Shown: positions 11,905 to 24,089 of the stretch, piece by piece
How the letters are laid out: every line of letters starts with the position of its first letter
How positions within the stretch are numbered: position 1 is the stretch's first letter
From: Salvator merianae
Lineage: Eukaryota > Chordata > Lepidosauria > Squamata > Teiidae
Direction of reading: 5' to 3'
DNA length: 64,000 bases
NCBI GenBank assembly: GCA_003586115.2
Contig: QVOM02000126.1
Span: 52,805,234-52,869,233, forward strand
Translations under genes and position numbers: made by a program
The notes under the pieces: generated by a model
Databases searched by the model: none
Told to the model about the DNA's origin: nothing
Seen by the model: the letters and a program-made list of their open reading frames with translations, nothing else

Positions 11905-12481
11905 GGGCCTTTTCGCACTGAGTTCCGTAGTCCGTTCCCAGTAGTTGGCTTCGGACCGGAGGGGTTGGAGAACGCTGGCTGCCATTTGCACTCCCAGCCA
12001 GAGGAACGGACCCGAAGCCGACCAGCAGAGGGAACAGTGCGAATGGCAGCTGCTAGTTCGGTACCGCACTCCGTACCATCGAGCTCTGCTTCGTAACCAG
12101 AGGGCTCCTTACGGAGCCGGCTTCATAACGGCAGCTAGGCTGCCATGCCCAAAGGGCTATCCCGGGCATGAAGCAGGGGACCGGGGTACGAAGCAGCGGA
12201 CTGGGGTACGAAGCTTCGGACCACGCATGCGCAGCCGCGCCAGCCATGCCCGGCCACCATTTCAAACGCGGACGGGAGTGCGAAAGCACCGTGCCCGATC
12301 TTCGCTCCATCGCGCAGGTCGGAATGAAGACAAGCTTTTACTTGTCTTGCCTTACCCAGGATCAGGTACGAATCAGGTACGATGTGGTTCGGATCGGGTG
12401 AGGTGCGCGCCCGTGGCGGTGCGAAACCTCCGTTCCAGCAAACGGACAAGAACGTTCCACCGCCGTAGTGCGAAAAGGCCC
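11905..12481. mobile_element. GC-rich inverted-repeat element (family M5), 577 bp
   Basis: The left terminus GGGCCTTTTCGCACT is repeated perfectly inverted at the right (AGTGCGAAAAGGCCC). The body is GC- and CpG-rich, unlike the AT-rich intron around it, and contains repeated motifs such as GGGGTACGAAGC. The open frames through it on both strands (up to 192 codons) come from this composition and match no family I know, so I do not call them genes. No clear target duplication is visible. Older copies with related ends occur at 29838-30625, 32830-33278, 35736-35990 and 37016-37474. Confidence 0.8.
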
Positions 12482-12880
12482 AGTGTCTTTGGGATCCATG
12501 AAGCTTTGACATGGTGGGGCTGAGTGGCAGCAGTGGTTGGAAAGAGCAAGCACAATAGGTATGACCAGGTTGTTCGAGGCCAAAAATGATCTAAGTTCCC
12601 TGCTTGTCCCTGAGATGGGACATATCTTGTTATGTAATTAGGGTTCACCAACAATAAGGCAAATTGGATCTAGTGGATAAAACTTACAGAAGGGACTCTG
12701 GCAGTGAAATCAAACCCTAGGTGTGCAAGTACTATCAAAAAGCATAAAGTAAATGGCACCCCTCTCTGCTCCTAGTAGCTCAGAGCTGGGTTCACTCTCT
12801 TTTTGTCCTGCATATGTTTCAGATGGGTTAATGTGTGTTCCTGCCTATGAATGGCAGACTTACACCTCGAACAAGATCTA

Positions 12881-13033
12881 GGCCTTTTCTGTTACTGGGC
12901 CTTATTTCGGATTATATCATAGAATAGAAGCCTGACATCTGTCCATGGCCTGCTGTACTCTGCACCAGCATGCAGATGGCAGGCCCCATTCCGTGATATA
13001 ATCTGGAATAAGGCTTAGTGCAGAAAGGGGCCT
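12881..13033. mobile_element. Short inverted-repeat element (family M2), 153 bp
   Basis: The ends GGCCTTTTCTGTTACTGGGC and GCTTAGTGCAGAAAGGGGCC are inverted repeats. Inner arms GGATTATATCATAGAATAG and ATTCCGTGATATAATC also pair. The centre CACCAGCATGCAGATGGCAG matches the copy at 4627-4799. Confidence 0.8.
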
Positions 13034-13479
13034 ACTTTATTCCACCCCCACCCCCTTTCTCCCAGTTGTTTTTCACTGTTTTCTTCCTGATAGATGTTTC
13101 TGAAGATTTCATTTGTTCGAACTTGTGCCAATCTTGGGCATTTCCCCCAAGGTTGTCTAAATATGGCATGAAAGTGACTCAAGGGGGCAGTGTCCACAGA
13201 ACACTGCCCCCTCTTGGTACCCTCTTCAGTGTGCAGGAAGCAGATGCCTCTTTTTCCCTCTGCCCCACCACCCCAGCATAAGAGCTAGTACAATGTTTGA
13301 ACAGCAAAGTGGAAGAAAGTACACTCAGAGCAATTTCTCTGCCTTTGCCACCACCATGCTGTTGTCATTCAAGAGAATTTACCTCCTTAGTGGCTGTCAT
13401 AGCCAATGGAACACATGAAATGGACTATGTGTTCAATAATGCCTATGTCATCATCAAGATCAAAGCTGGTGATGGATGG

Positions 13480-13660
13480 GGGGCTTCTCCCAGTGTCAAG
13501 GTCACAATAGGGGAGTCCCCTATTTCAGTCCTGATGCTGTAGGGCAGCGGCAGTATGCAGAAAGCATGCCTTTGCATTACGAATAGCACTACAAACATAA
13601 CACTATACTTAATGCACAGGGAGAGGAACTGCTATGCTTGGAACATTCTATCCACATTCT
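13480..13660. repeat. Dispersed repeat shared with 43095-43245
   Basis: The block GGGCAGCGGCAG, then AATAGCACTACAAACATA, then TTAATGCACAGGGAGAGGA recurs in the same order at 43095-43245. The two copies are diverged and have no obvious terminal repeats, so the class is unknown. It is probably a DNA-transposon remnant. Confidence 0.55.
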
Positions 13661-14289
13661 TATGGTGCTGATAGTGACACACCATAAAAGGATTCTGAGA
13701 GCCCACCAAACAAAAACACTGAGAATTGGAGATGCACTGAAAAAAAATCAGATTATCAGTTTGTGCTTGGATGGAGGCAACTTAATTTAACCTCACAACC
13801 ACAGAAACAAGGAACCAAAACAGGAACAAATTTTAAAAGGAGGAAGAGGAAGAGGAGGAGGTGTTAGAGGAAACTCAAGGCAATTTCATATTCTGGCCAA
13901 GGACTCATATACAGTGATGTCTAACTAAAAGGAAGAAACAGATTTGTACAGGAGTATCCAGTGACTTAATATCTGAGGCACACATTTTTTTGAGGAGGAG
14001 AAAGTCTTTCAGAATTGTCTTGAAGTTCAGGCAAAACTAATTACTCCAAGTCAAAAAGTGTCTAGAATACTACCTCTTCGCTAACTCCAAGGAATATTTA
14101 CAATTGGTACAAAGGCTTTGCAAATGAAACCAAAATGGCACTGGACTGCATTAAGTGTAGCTTCTTCTCCTGAATAATCTCAAAACCTGCAAATTCTGTT
14201 TCTGTTTTTGTGGGAAACCTTTAATCCTTGCCTTTAAAAGGATCTGATCAATTTAGTGAAGATGATCACACATTGTTTTTTTCTTTGCA

Positions 14290-14352
14290 AGAAAGAAAGG
14301 AAGGAAGAAGGAAAGGAAGGAAGGAAGAAAAGAAAGAAGAAAGGAAGAAAGA
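14290..14352. repeat. Purine-only (GGAA/GAAA) simple repeat
   Basis: Sixty-three bases of only A and G, in GGAA and GAAA units with slips. Confidence 0.9.
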
Positions 14353-15380
14353 TGATTGCTGTTATTTATCTTTGGGCCAAAGTACAGAAGAACAACCTTG
14401 CTGTAAAGCTCTTCTTCTGAGAATTGTACTGACATTGGCTAATTAGCTAATTCCACAAAAGCATGAATTCTCTTTCATTATCTGAAGTTCTGACATATTT
14501 TTTGTAAGAACATAAAGCTGTTTATTTGCAGATGTGCAATGCGCTTTGCAATAGTTGAAGATGATTTTTTTTCCCAAGCACATACAGCTTGACAAGTGTT
14601 AGATGCTATAACGAGTCTAGGGAAGGAACTGCTTGCTTCTGCAACTCTTTTGTTATTTTTGGTAACAAGCAAGAGGCCCCCCCCCCCGTTTTTCTCTGCA
14701 TAATGCATCCAGCTTTGCAGTCTGCTCAGAATACAGGAAAACCTCATAATGTCACTCAGTGGATTATATGAACAGTGGCACTATATGCATGTGACAAAAA
14801 AGGCAGGAAACGGGTCTGTTTGCACTGCTGTAATACACAAACACGATTGCCAATGGTTAACGTCTTCCTGCTGCGTGTTTCATGCTACATCGTATGCATG
14901 TCATATCACGTTAGCCGGAACAAGAAGAGCAACCAAGGAACAGGAAAGGCCAGCATTACACCCACAAATCAATGCTGCAGACACGTCACTGTCTGTTTCT
15001 TCTATGGCACCCAAATGAAGAATTATAGCTAAATGAAAAATAGCACTTATTTTAGTCCACAAGTCTCAGAACTAGGATTGGACAGAGCTGAGATTGGACT
15101 CCACAACGGACACTTGGGCACTTCTGATGCAGGGCCTAGATGCAAAAACGTGGAGGCAGAGCGAGCAGAAAGTCACTATAACATGATTTGTCCACATAAT
15201 TGCCATGTGGAGGAACATCTGGACTAAATCATCGGAATACTATGCTTAGAAAAATACTGCCAAAGGCAAAAATTCTTTATAGTGCAGAGTCTGAAAGCTC
15301 CCAGGCATCCCCTAGCTTGCGAACATTTTGTACATATAGCAAAGGAGAGAATATATAACTTCCCCTTCTATTGTGCCTAA

Positions 15381-15518
15381 GGGTGCATCCAGATGTCGCT
15401 TACTTATTCCACTGCATTTGGATATTCTAGAATAAAGCATGGATATTCTGGAATATGCATGCTTCATTCCAGAATATCCAAGTATAGCGGAATAAATAAG
15501 CGACATCTGGATGCAGCC
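15381..15518. mobile_element. Near-perfect palindromic element (family M1), 138 bp
   Basis: The left arm starts GGGTGCATCCAGATGTCGCT and the right arm ends AGCGACATCTGGATGCAGCC. Arms of about 60 bp meet at a GCATGC centre, and the inner arms carry GGATATTCTGGAATATG and its mirror. A TAA trinucleotide flanks both sides, which would fit a 3-bp target duplication. A second, more diverged copy lies at 22721-22858. Confidence 0.8.
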
Positions 15519-15760
15519 TAACAGACAGAGGGATGATGCAGAAGGAGAGGTGTGCATTAATGATACCTAAAGCCATCCAAAGGGAATACTTCATGTGTCA
15601 CAATTTTGCATATTTCAGGGCACTGATCCCTCCCTTTGTACAAAACCCCCAACTCATTTTTGGAATAGCCAGAAAGAACGACCCTTGTATTTACTGACCT
15701 GTTAACACCATTCATCTACGATGGAACCAAATAGGCAAACCCATTAACCTAATGGCCCTA

Positions 15761-16108
<348 letters not shown>

Positions 16109-16304
16109 CTAGATGCCGTAGTTAATGGCACTTGCTGACTGCTATTCAGAAAAAAAACAAAAACAGCTTTGGAAAAAGGTTCTCCTTCTGTCTCCATAAA
16201 ACTGTACATGAACCAAAAGTCCCTGAAAAACATAGAACCAAAGATACAGAAGAAAGACAAGCAAAGGATCTATCTGTAAAAGTATACATGTATTTCTATA
16301 TATA

Positions 16305-17807
16305 CTGCTCAAAATAATTAAGGGAACATGTAAGCATCACAGTACAACCCCAAGTCACTTAAACTTCAGGACCATCAATCCGTCCAGAAGCATAAGCGAT
16401 TGTGAATCAATTTCACCTACTTTGGTGCAAATTAAAGGGACAACAGGTGCACTGGAGGGGCAACAGCAAGACAACCCCCCCAAAAGCAAATGGTTTTGCA
16501 GGTGGTGGCCACAGACAATACTCTCTTCTTACCATTCCTGACTGATTCTTCTCTAGTTTTACATTTTGCTAGTGTCCTTGTCACTACTGGCAGCCCTTTC
16601 AGGTTGCACAGGCAGCCCAGCTCCTTCAGGATGGCGCATCCATATGAGCCGTTGCAAGAAAGCTTGATATGTCTCCCAACACAGTCTCAAGAGCATGGAG
16701 CAGATTCCAGAACATGGGCCATTACACGAGGAGAGATGGACAGGGCTGCAGAAGGGTATCAACCAATCAGGACCAGAAGGGTATCAACCAATCAGGACCA
16801 GTATCTGCTGTTTTGTGTGAGGAGGAACAGGAGGAGCACTGCCAGAGCCCTACAAAATGACCTCCAGTGGGCTACTGGTGTGCATGTTTCTGACCAAACT
16901 GTCAGAAACAGAGTCCAAGAGGGTGGCCTGAGGAACTGATGTCCTGTGGTGGGACCCAGAGCACCATGCAGCTTGATTGGCATTTGCCAGAGAACATCAG
17001 AATTAGCAGGTCCACCACTGGTGCTCTGTTCTCTTCACAGTTAAGATCAGGTTCACACTGAGCACACGTGGCAGACGTGAAAGAGTCCAGAGATGCCATG
17101 GTGAATGTTATGCTGCTTGCAACATCATCCAGCATGACTTGTTTGGCAGCGGGACAGTGATGGTCTGGAGAGGCATATCCTTGGGGGGTTGCACAAACTT
17201 CCACATGACAGTCAACAGTACCCTGACTGCCGTTAGATATTGGGATGAAATCCTCAGAGTCATTGTCAGACTTTACATTGGTGCAGTGGACCCTGGGTTC
17301 CTCCTGGTGCAGGACAATGCTTGGCCTCATGTGGCCAGAGTATGTAGGCACTTCCTGGACGTTGAAAGCATTGATGCCATTGGCTGGCCTTCATATACCC
17401 CAGACCTGTACCCAATTGAGAACCTCTGGGACATTGTGCATCAATGCATCCGATAATGCCAAGTAGCACCACAGACTGCCCAGGAGCTCAGTGATGCCCT
17501 GATCTAGGTCTGGGAGGAGATCCCCAAGGACAACATTTGCCATTTCATCAAAAGCATGTCCAGACATTGTTGGGAGTGCATGCAGGCACGTGGGGGGCAC
17601 ACACACAATTTTTTACTTTGCTTTTCGGGGTGATTTGGAATTCAGTCCTCAACTGGTTTATAATTTTGGTTTCTATTGACTGTTGATACATCATTTTGTT
17701 CTCAACAAATTACACATTTTCTATCAATAAAGATTTTCAACTTGAATCTTTCATTCATCAAGATCTGATGTATGATTTAAGTGTTCTCTTAATTGTTTTG
17801 AGCACTG
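16305..17807 (+). mobile_element. Decayed Tc1-like DNA transposon, full length about 1.5 kb
   Basis: The terminal repeats CTGCTCAAAATAATTAAGGG at the left and CTTAATTGTTTTGAGCACTG at the right are inverted copies. TA dinucleotides at 16303-16304 and 17808-17809 give the Tc1/mariner target duplication. Inside, a broken transposase is readable in two parts. At 16490-16939 is the helix-turn-helix DNA-binding region, ending [15 protein letters not shown]. At 17139-17456 is part of the DDE catalytic domain: FGSGTVMVWRGISLGG, then LLVQDNAWPHVARVC with the second catalytic aspartate, then PDLYPIENLWDI with the final glutamate. Stops and frameshifts, including a 25-bp duplication at 16751-16800, inactivate it. 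Its ends match the Tc1 copies common in fish, amphibians and reptiles. Confidence 0.92.
16751..16800. repeat. Perfect 25-bp tandem duplication inside the Tc1 transposase
   Basis: The 25-mer beginning GAAGGGTATCAACCAATCAG occurs twice head to tail with no mismatch. Because 25 is not a multiple of three it shifts the transposase frame in the DNA-binding region. The perfect identity means the duplication is younger than most of the decay. Confidence 0.95.
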
Positions 17808-18084
17808 TATTTTCCTATTACCAAATCTTGACAAACATAAACATAAGTATAAAATTACAAATGCATATCCACAAATCTCAGTACAATATAAAACAGAGCC
17901 ACATACACTGTTGCATCTTTAGCAAAAAATATAGTTGTATGGCAGTGGTCTTTGCAAACAAAGTGCAAGTACACAAATAGTTCAGATTAACAATATCTTC
18001 CGATGACCAAGGTTTATGATGTCATACAATTCAATTTGGGCCAGTGTGAAATGAAGCCAGACACGTTTTGACCTATCATGGTCT

Positions 18085-18392
18085 TCCTCCACGGCTTCCT
18101 AGTTTACTGTAGATGCTTATTAATAGTATGGAAAACGGATTGGACAGATTCATGGAGGTCAGGTGTATCAATGTCTACTTGAATGGATGCCTAGTATTGC
18201 CTCCAGGGTGGAAAGACAGGCAGGATGCCTCTAAAGGCCAGTTGCAAGGAGTTGAGAGCAGGTGAAGGTTTATTCTGCTTGCGAATGCCCAGAAGCAAGT
18301 GGTGGGCCCCTGTGTGAGACAGGATGCTGGACTAGATGGGCTGTGGCCTGATCCAGCAGGGCTCCTCTTATGTTCTTATGTTCCTCCAAATC
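18085..18392 (+). repeat. LINE 3' end fragment (CR1/L2-like)
   Basis: It carries ATTGGACAGATTCATGGAGG, GATGCCTCTAAAGGCCAGTT, GCTGGACTAGATGGGCTGTG, then CCTGATCCAGCAGGGCTCCT and TTATGTTCTTATG. This is a widespread reptilian non-LTR tail. Copies occur at 7100-7660, 38188-38381 and, inverted, 53360-53925. Confidence 0.75.
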
Positions 18393-18419
18393 TCCACAAC
18401 TTTCCCCTGTAGGCTTAAT

Positions 18420-19260
18420 ATGCCAAAAAATGATTTAAGATAGCAATAACAGAATGAAGCCCGCTTGTGCTTATCAACCAGATTAATGTAAGAAAAATTA
18501 AATCTATCTTCTACATAGGTTTTATAAGGCTAATTAGGGCCAGCCTGCCCAACCCCTAATCTAGGATGCTCCTCTTAAAAGGACTTCTATTAATTCATCC
18601 CTGCTAATTACAACTGAGCTAGGTATTTTAAAATAGTACTTTAATTTTAAAAAACATATCAACGATATCCAACAGCAACTGAAAGCAGAATTAATGCACT
18701 AATGTTCTTTAGCTGAAAGGTTGTGTGATTCCTTCAGATGTAATACAACATGATCGCCCTCCTTGCATGAGTTAACGATCTATTAAAAGTGCATCCTGGA
18801 GGTGTGCAGGTTGTTTCTGTTCAATTTTCATTGCGTGGACAAAGCTACCACCGTTCACTGGAGGATGCTGAAGATGTTAATAGAAAATGTACTGCAGGAA
18901 TAAGATCTCACTGTTGAAACCATTTTCCTATGTAGCATGGAAGATAAGAATATGTGTTAGAGCGCTAAATTAATTTTAAGGTCATTGGTATCAGATTTAA
19001 TTAAGCCACTGACCATAAAGATGTACAGTTAATAAAGCATGCGTGGAGATTCGTTTTAGACAATGTCACCAGTTCAGACACCTTTTTAAAAGGCTAGCAT
19101 AGGAGTAATCTAAATACGCCATGCAAAACAAGCCAGGAAGCCCTAGTTTACAAAAAAAAAATTGTTATTGTTAGGTTTCAGTATATCTATGGAATGGCAG
19201 CACAGCCAGTTAAATAGCAAATCTGTGTTCATAGAAACTAAAGACATAGATTACAAAAAT
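18420..19260. other. AT-rich, repeat-free block; candidate conserved non-coding element
   Basis: About 840 bp with no repeat I recognise and no coding frame. It is rich in homeodomain-type cores: TAATTA or ATTAAT occurs in AAGGCTAATTAGGGCC, TCTATTAATTCATCC, TGCTAATTACAACTG, AGAATTAATGCACT, TAAATTAATTTTAAGG and ATTTAATTAAGCCACTG. Dense clusters of such sites in large introns are typical of vertebrate developmental enhancers. No function is shown by the sequence alone; alignment would decide. Confidence 0.4.
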
Positions 19261-20174
19261 ATATCACAATCTACTTTCATTCTCTCTGTCTGTTCTCATC
19301 TACATGTGTTTGCACACTCTCTAAGAATCTAGAGCAGCTTGAAAACTGCAGCTAAAAAGTGATTCCTGCCTAACTCTAGGGACACGGTCCCATATTGTAA
19401 ATTGAATCCTTATTGGAGGAGAATGAGGATTGAGTTCGTGTTCCGGTTATTCCCACATTTACATTTTAACATGGACTCAATTTGGACTTGCTCATTCTCA
19501 CACTGATGTTTCCCATCCATGGCACGGGGAAACCGTACCTTTTTGGCTCCACCCCTCACCAAATTCCCCTCCCTGTATAGTCAGTGATTGGATGCAGTCC
19601 CAATGTTCAAATCTTGACTTCACAGGGGCAGGAAAGTAAAACTCTGCCTCTGTATTTTCCTGCTGCCACATCAGAACATGAATTCCTTTGGCAGCATTAC
19701 TAGTCATTCACCATTTGCTTCTTCTCCCCCTCCAGCCTGTATCCACCCAAGCAGAACTTCAATTTCACATCTGCCACACAATAAAACTTCTTAAATGGCA
19801 GATTGTAATTTCTGCTCCTTTGCAATTTCACTTTTATGCAATTGTGCAATTTCAGAGTAACGTAAAAGTGGGGAGAGGTCAGTGAAAAGGGGGGGAATGT
19901 GTGTGTGCAGTCCATTATCATGATGGACTCTGCCTCACTTCCCCCCGAGACATCCACAGTGGCATGTGTCTCACTATGCAGTTGAATGGTGTGGATGGCA
20001 AAATTGATAGTGACGTGGGTTATTTGTTAGGGTAAGAGGACTGCACCCCCAAACAGCTACAGCTGAGGCATGCACCAACCAGCATGCACCACCACCACCC
20101 CTCTGGCATTCTTAAAGAAAGCTGTACTGTGCTGTTTGCCCTAGAGCTGCTGAAACACAGTACCGGTTCTGCAT

Positions 20175-20660
20175 AAAAGTCCTCTTTTTAAAAATTATTT
20201 TGAAATACATAAAACATATATCTTATTCCCAAAGGTTTATAGATAACCTTTGTTCATTACATTTTGGCTTCCCTCCCTTCTTCAAAGGTTTCTTCCCAAT
20301 TTCTTGTTTCTTGCTCCTCCTGGTTTCACTCTTCTTCCAACCTGTCTTCTTTCATCTTTATTCTTTAAAGCCAGTGACAACAAGGTCATTCTCTAATTCT
20401 TGTAGAAAGTCAATAAAGGTTTCAAGTTTTTAACAAACGTATCCATAGTCTTGTTTCTCAGTAAGTTAGTCTATTTGTTCATCTCTGTGAGATCCATCAT
20501 TTTAATCAACCAATCATCTATCACAGGTATTTTATCTCCTTTCCAATTTTGTACATAGACAATTCCAGCTGCAGTCACTGGGTTTTGAATTAAAACATTA
20601 ACATTATCAAAGTTGCCCTCCTCTACTATACCTAGTAAATAAAATTCTGGTTTAAAAAGA
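20175..20660 (-). repeat. L1-like LINE 3' region, minus strand
   Basis: A pyrimidine-rich stretch with CCAATCATCTATCACAGG, TATCTCCTTTCCAATTTTG, TAGACAATTCCAGCTGCAG and TTGCCCTCCTCTACTATACC resembles, from memory, the inverted 3' part of squamate L1 elements. No domain is readable, so class assignment is tentative. Confidence 0.4.
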
Positions 20661-20722
20661 ATGTTCTTAAAGTCCTCTTTTAATGAAAGAAAACATTATT
20701 TCCCTTGTGTATTGCCAAAGGA

Positions 20723-20859
20723 AAAATGGAGAAAACATAGTGTCCTTCTTGAAGAGATGGACGAGAAAGTAAAATGGAGATACATTGTCATTCTTGTAAG
20801 GACAGGAGAGAAGGAAAATGGAGATATATTGTTCTTCTAGCTGAGATGGGAAAGAAAGG
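20723..20859. repeat. Minisatellite, about 44-48-bp unit, three copies
   Basis: Units begin at 20723, 20771 and 20815 with AAAATGGAGA, then a CATTGTCATTCTT-like block and GAGATGGGAAAGAAAG-like purines. Units are diverged by small indels. Confidence 0.7.
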
Positions 20860-21841
20860 AGGAGGTATGCATTTTGAGAGTGGACTGTGGTGCCCAGCAA
20901 ACTATACAGTAGAACAGTGTGTTGCCCGAAGTAAATGAAGGATAGCTTCCACTGCGTATTCTCTTTTTAAAAATTCAAACAGTAAAAAAAATCAGTTTGA
21001 AGGTACGAAAGAGGACAACATGGTGGAAACCAGGCAATATATGCCAGTGCTGTTTTCTCTTCCCATCCCAATTGTGATGTTCTCACCCTCCTGAGTACAA
21101 CTGAGCCCTCTGTCTGCACCCCCCCAAAAAGTATGGTCCCCTCCCAAATAGTCTACTTGCACATTGTCACATTGCAAAGTAAAATGGGCTAACGATCTGA
21201 AACAGGCTGAGAATTCATTTAATCTGAATGCAAACTAGTCCTAATTTTGGCAATTTAGTCCCAAAAAACTACAGAAAGGCAAAATCATGTTGGACCAGTA
21301 GGAACTGAAGATAGACTATATACTGATTATGTGTGCCCTGGATTTTTTTGTGGTGGGGAGGAGACTAAAAGATGAGTGGGGTGTCCAAAGAAGAAAATGA
21401 GGAAAGATGACAGGCAATGGAGCACATATTAATACTGTAATCTGCACTAAATAATTACCATGATTGCTGTTTCAAATGCAGTTAAGAACAGAATAATGCA
21501 AATATCCATAATGAAAGAATATTTGTAATTGCATAATAACGATTACTTTTTGCACTTGTGCCTTGCCTTTCCTCCAAAGAGCCCAAGATTATGCATACAT
21601 TTATATACAAAAAAGGCCATGTTTTTGTATTTCATGTGCAAATGCACACACAACTATTCTTCCCCTCTCATGCAGTCCAGTCTGCTCAAAATTAATGGAG
21701 CAAAGCTGCAGAGTAGGGTCACAGATATGGGGGTGGGAAAGTGGAATTTACAGCCAGTGAAAAGAACATTAGCCACAATATCTTTGACTGCGTAAAGTTT
21801 TAGAGGTTGGCACATGTAAACATGCACAAGCATATAGCTAG

Positions 21842-21895
21842 CATACCCCTATTCCAGGATATAATCTGGAATAAGCCCAGTGCAAAAATGGCCTA
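21842..21895. mobile_element. Half copy of inverted-repeat element M2
   Basis: CCCCTATTCCAGGATATAAT followed by CTGGAATAAGCCCAGTGCA matches the right arm of the copies at 4627-4799 and 12881-13033. The left arm is absent. Confidence 0.6.
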
Positions 21896-22650
21896 ATTCT
21901 GGAAGGACCCAACAGACACAATGTTGTTCAGCCTCTCTAGAAAGGAGTGTGATTTTGTACGAGTGTCTACAAGACACTGTTCTGGGGATATTATAGTTTC
22001 TTTTTGAAGGAGCCTGAAATACATTCATGCTTTTCTAGAAACTCAATCCAGAGTGTTTCTTATTACTATTGTTGTTGTTGTTATCATCATTATTAATGAA
22101 CTCGATTGGAAAATAATTTCTTTTTAAAAAGAATTTTGAAAATGCTGGTGTAGTTATAAATTACGGAGATAGGTGTCTATCCAGTGCTAGGATGAAAGTC
22201 CCTCTGGAAACTGTTCTGTGCATTGTGCTGCATTTGTTATAAGAAAAGCTGAAACTATTCACTATGCTTATATGTTTTTTTAAAAGGTTACTAGAATTTC
22301 CCCCCCTGAAAAATAATAATGAAATAAACCTTTTCCCAATGGCAGAGGCATGCAGGATGCAGCAGGGGACTGAATGGGGATTTGCCGTTTGCATTTGACA
22401 TGCTTGAAGAGCAGCGAAGGCTTTTTTGATCCAGCGCATAAGTGCTTATGACTGTGCCAGATCAAAGTGACCACCCTTCAGATCATATTTCTGTTCACCC
22501 CATTGTTGTTCCCCCAGTGTCAGCCACTTCAGCCCTGATTTTCTGCAAATTTTAGGCTCTCTTTCCAGTTCTTTTTCTCTTCAACATGGATACCTGGGTT
22601 ACAGTAGCAGCAGTGCTCACATCTGAATATTAGCATCAGAAAGAGAAGGA

Positions 22651-22677
22651 ATAATAATAATAATAATAATAATAATA
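22651..22677. repeat. (AAT)9 microsatellite
   Basis: Nine uninterrupted ATA/AAT units. Confidence 0.95.
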
Positions 22678-22720
22678 TACAGTTAGCACTGTATCCCTGT
22701 AAAAAAGTTAATCGTGATGC

Positions 22721-22858
22721 TGGTTGCATCCAGATATCACTTATTTATTCCGCTTTATCTGGATAGTCCAGAATAAAGCCTGGATATTCCAGAATACCCA
22801 GGCTTTATTCTGGATTATCCAAATATAGTAAAGTAGTAAGTGATGTCTGGATGCAGCC
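22721..22858. mobile_element. Palindromic element (family M1), 138 bp, second copy
   Basis: The ends GGTTGCATCCAGATATCACT and AGTGATGTCTGGATGCAGCC are inverted repeats. Inner arms carry AATAAAGCCTGGATATTCC and its mirror. It is more diverged than the copy at 15381-15518. Confidence 0.78.
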
Positions 22859-23319
22859 TCTGTCTTGCTGAAGACCTCTTCTCCCTCTTTCAAGGTTTTT
22901 CCCCCTGTTTCTCTATTTCTATAACCTATACTATTTTTTAAAAAAATTCTACAGCTCCTGCTATGCAGAAAAGCTCCATTTCTTTCTCTCTCTTTTCCCC
23001 CCTTCCCCATTGCATTAGAATACACATCATTTTTTTCTTCGCTTTGTCCTCTTAATTTCTCCCTGACTAGGCTAACGCTTTATGAGTGAATGCTTTAATT
23101 TATTTCTGTTATAAAGCCTTAGCACCATCATTATCTGGAGTTTATATACCATAACTTTACTGTTTTATACATTATTCAGAGCAGAATTTGCAGGAAAGCA
23201 GCCATGGGAAGATAAGCTGTACTGTATCAGAATCATTTTCACTTTGGAAATCACATAGGACAAGTGACATTTTAAAGTGTTGCCCTGGTTAGGCCATCTT
23301 GTATATACACCCATCTTTA

Positions 23320-23715
23320 TCTTGGGTTCCCTCTAGACAGCAAGAGAAAAGTGTGGAATTTTGTTTAGATCTCAGCCCTGGTGCTGCTCCTGTGATGCAT
23401 ATAATGTCAAAAATATTTGGAACTGTGCAAGCGCCCACCCCCACACTTGCAGAGTGGGTATTCTTGGGCCAGTTTCACCCTTGCGCAGTGAGCATTTTCA
23501 TGAAGGAAAACTTCAGGAACAAGCGCTAGACAAGGTAAGCCCATATCACTATTTCAGGAAAACCTGGGTTGGGAGTTCTTTTTCCCAGAATAGTGATAAT
23601 CTGGAATTTCATCCCTGTATTCCGGAACTGTGCTGGGATTGCTTCAGATACATGTGGCAATTCCAATATAGTGCCAGGATAAGCCTGGGTTTTAGATCAT
23701 GTCTGAACACAGCCT
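23320..23715 (+). mobile_element. Non-autonomous element (family M3), diverged copy
   Basis: It shares, in order, GTTTAGATCT, TTGCGCAGTGAGCATTTTC, GACAAGGTAAGCCCATATCA, GTGGCAATTCCAATATAGTG and GATCATGTCTGAACACAGCC with the copies at 28831-29290 and 54380-54837. It has no coding frame. Confidence 0.65.
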
Positions 23716-24051
23716 TTTTCTTTGCATCTGGTGGCTGAAAGGCTGCTGGTCCATAGGTACTGTTTGTTTAAAACATCTGTATAGAATCTTACCAAATAGA
23801 TTCCTTTAAAGGGTTCTGTTTAATTGGATGTAATAAACTGTCAGAGCAGACAGCAACCAAGGATAGAAAACAGTCCCCACTAAAACGATGCACATACTTT
23901 TTCAGACAGAGCATGCAGAGAGATTACTGGAGAAAATCTGTTTTGCTAGATGATGATATGAATTTGTACACTACTCTTCATTCTGAGGCCATGTTGTGAG
24001 TTGGTGGGGGCTCTTCTCAGCTTCCTCTTTCTCTTCCACTCTGATGACAGT

Positions 24052-24089
24052 TGAAGGAGGGAGAAAGGGAGGGAAGGAGGGAGGGAGGG
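24052..24089. repeat. GGGA/GGAA purine-rich simple repeat
   Basis: Imperfect GAAGG, GGGA and GGAGG units, all purine. Confidence 0.85.

Noticed and set aside
11945..12523. Longest plus-strand open frame near the middle of the GC-rich block (192 codons)
   Set aside because: It lies in a transposon with inverted ends. The frame follows from high GC with few stops and matches no protein family I know; frames of similar length exist on the opposite strand.
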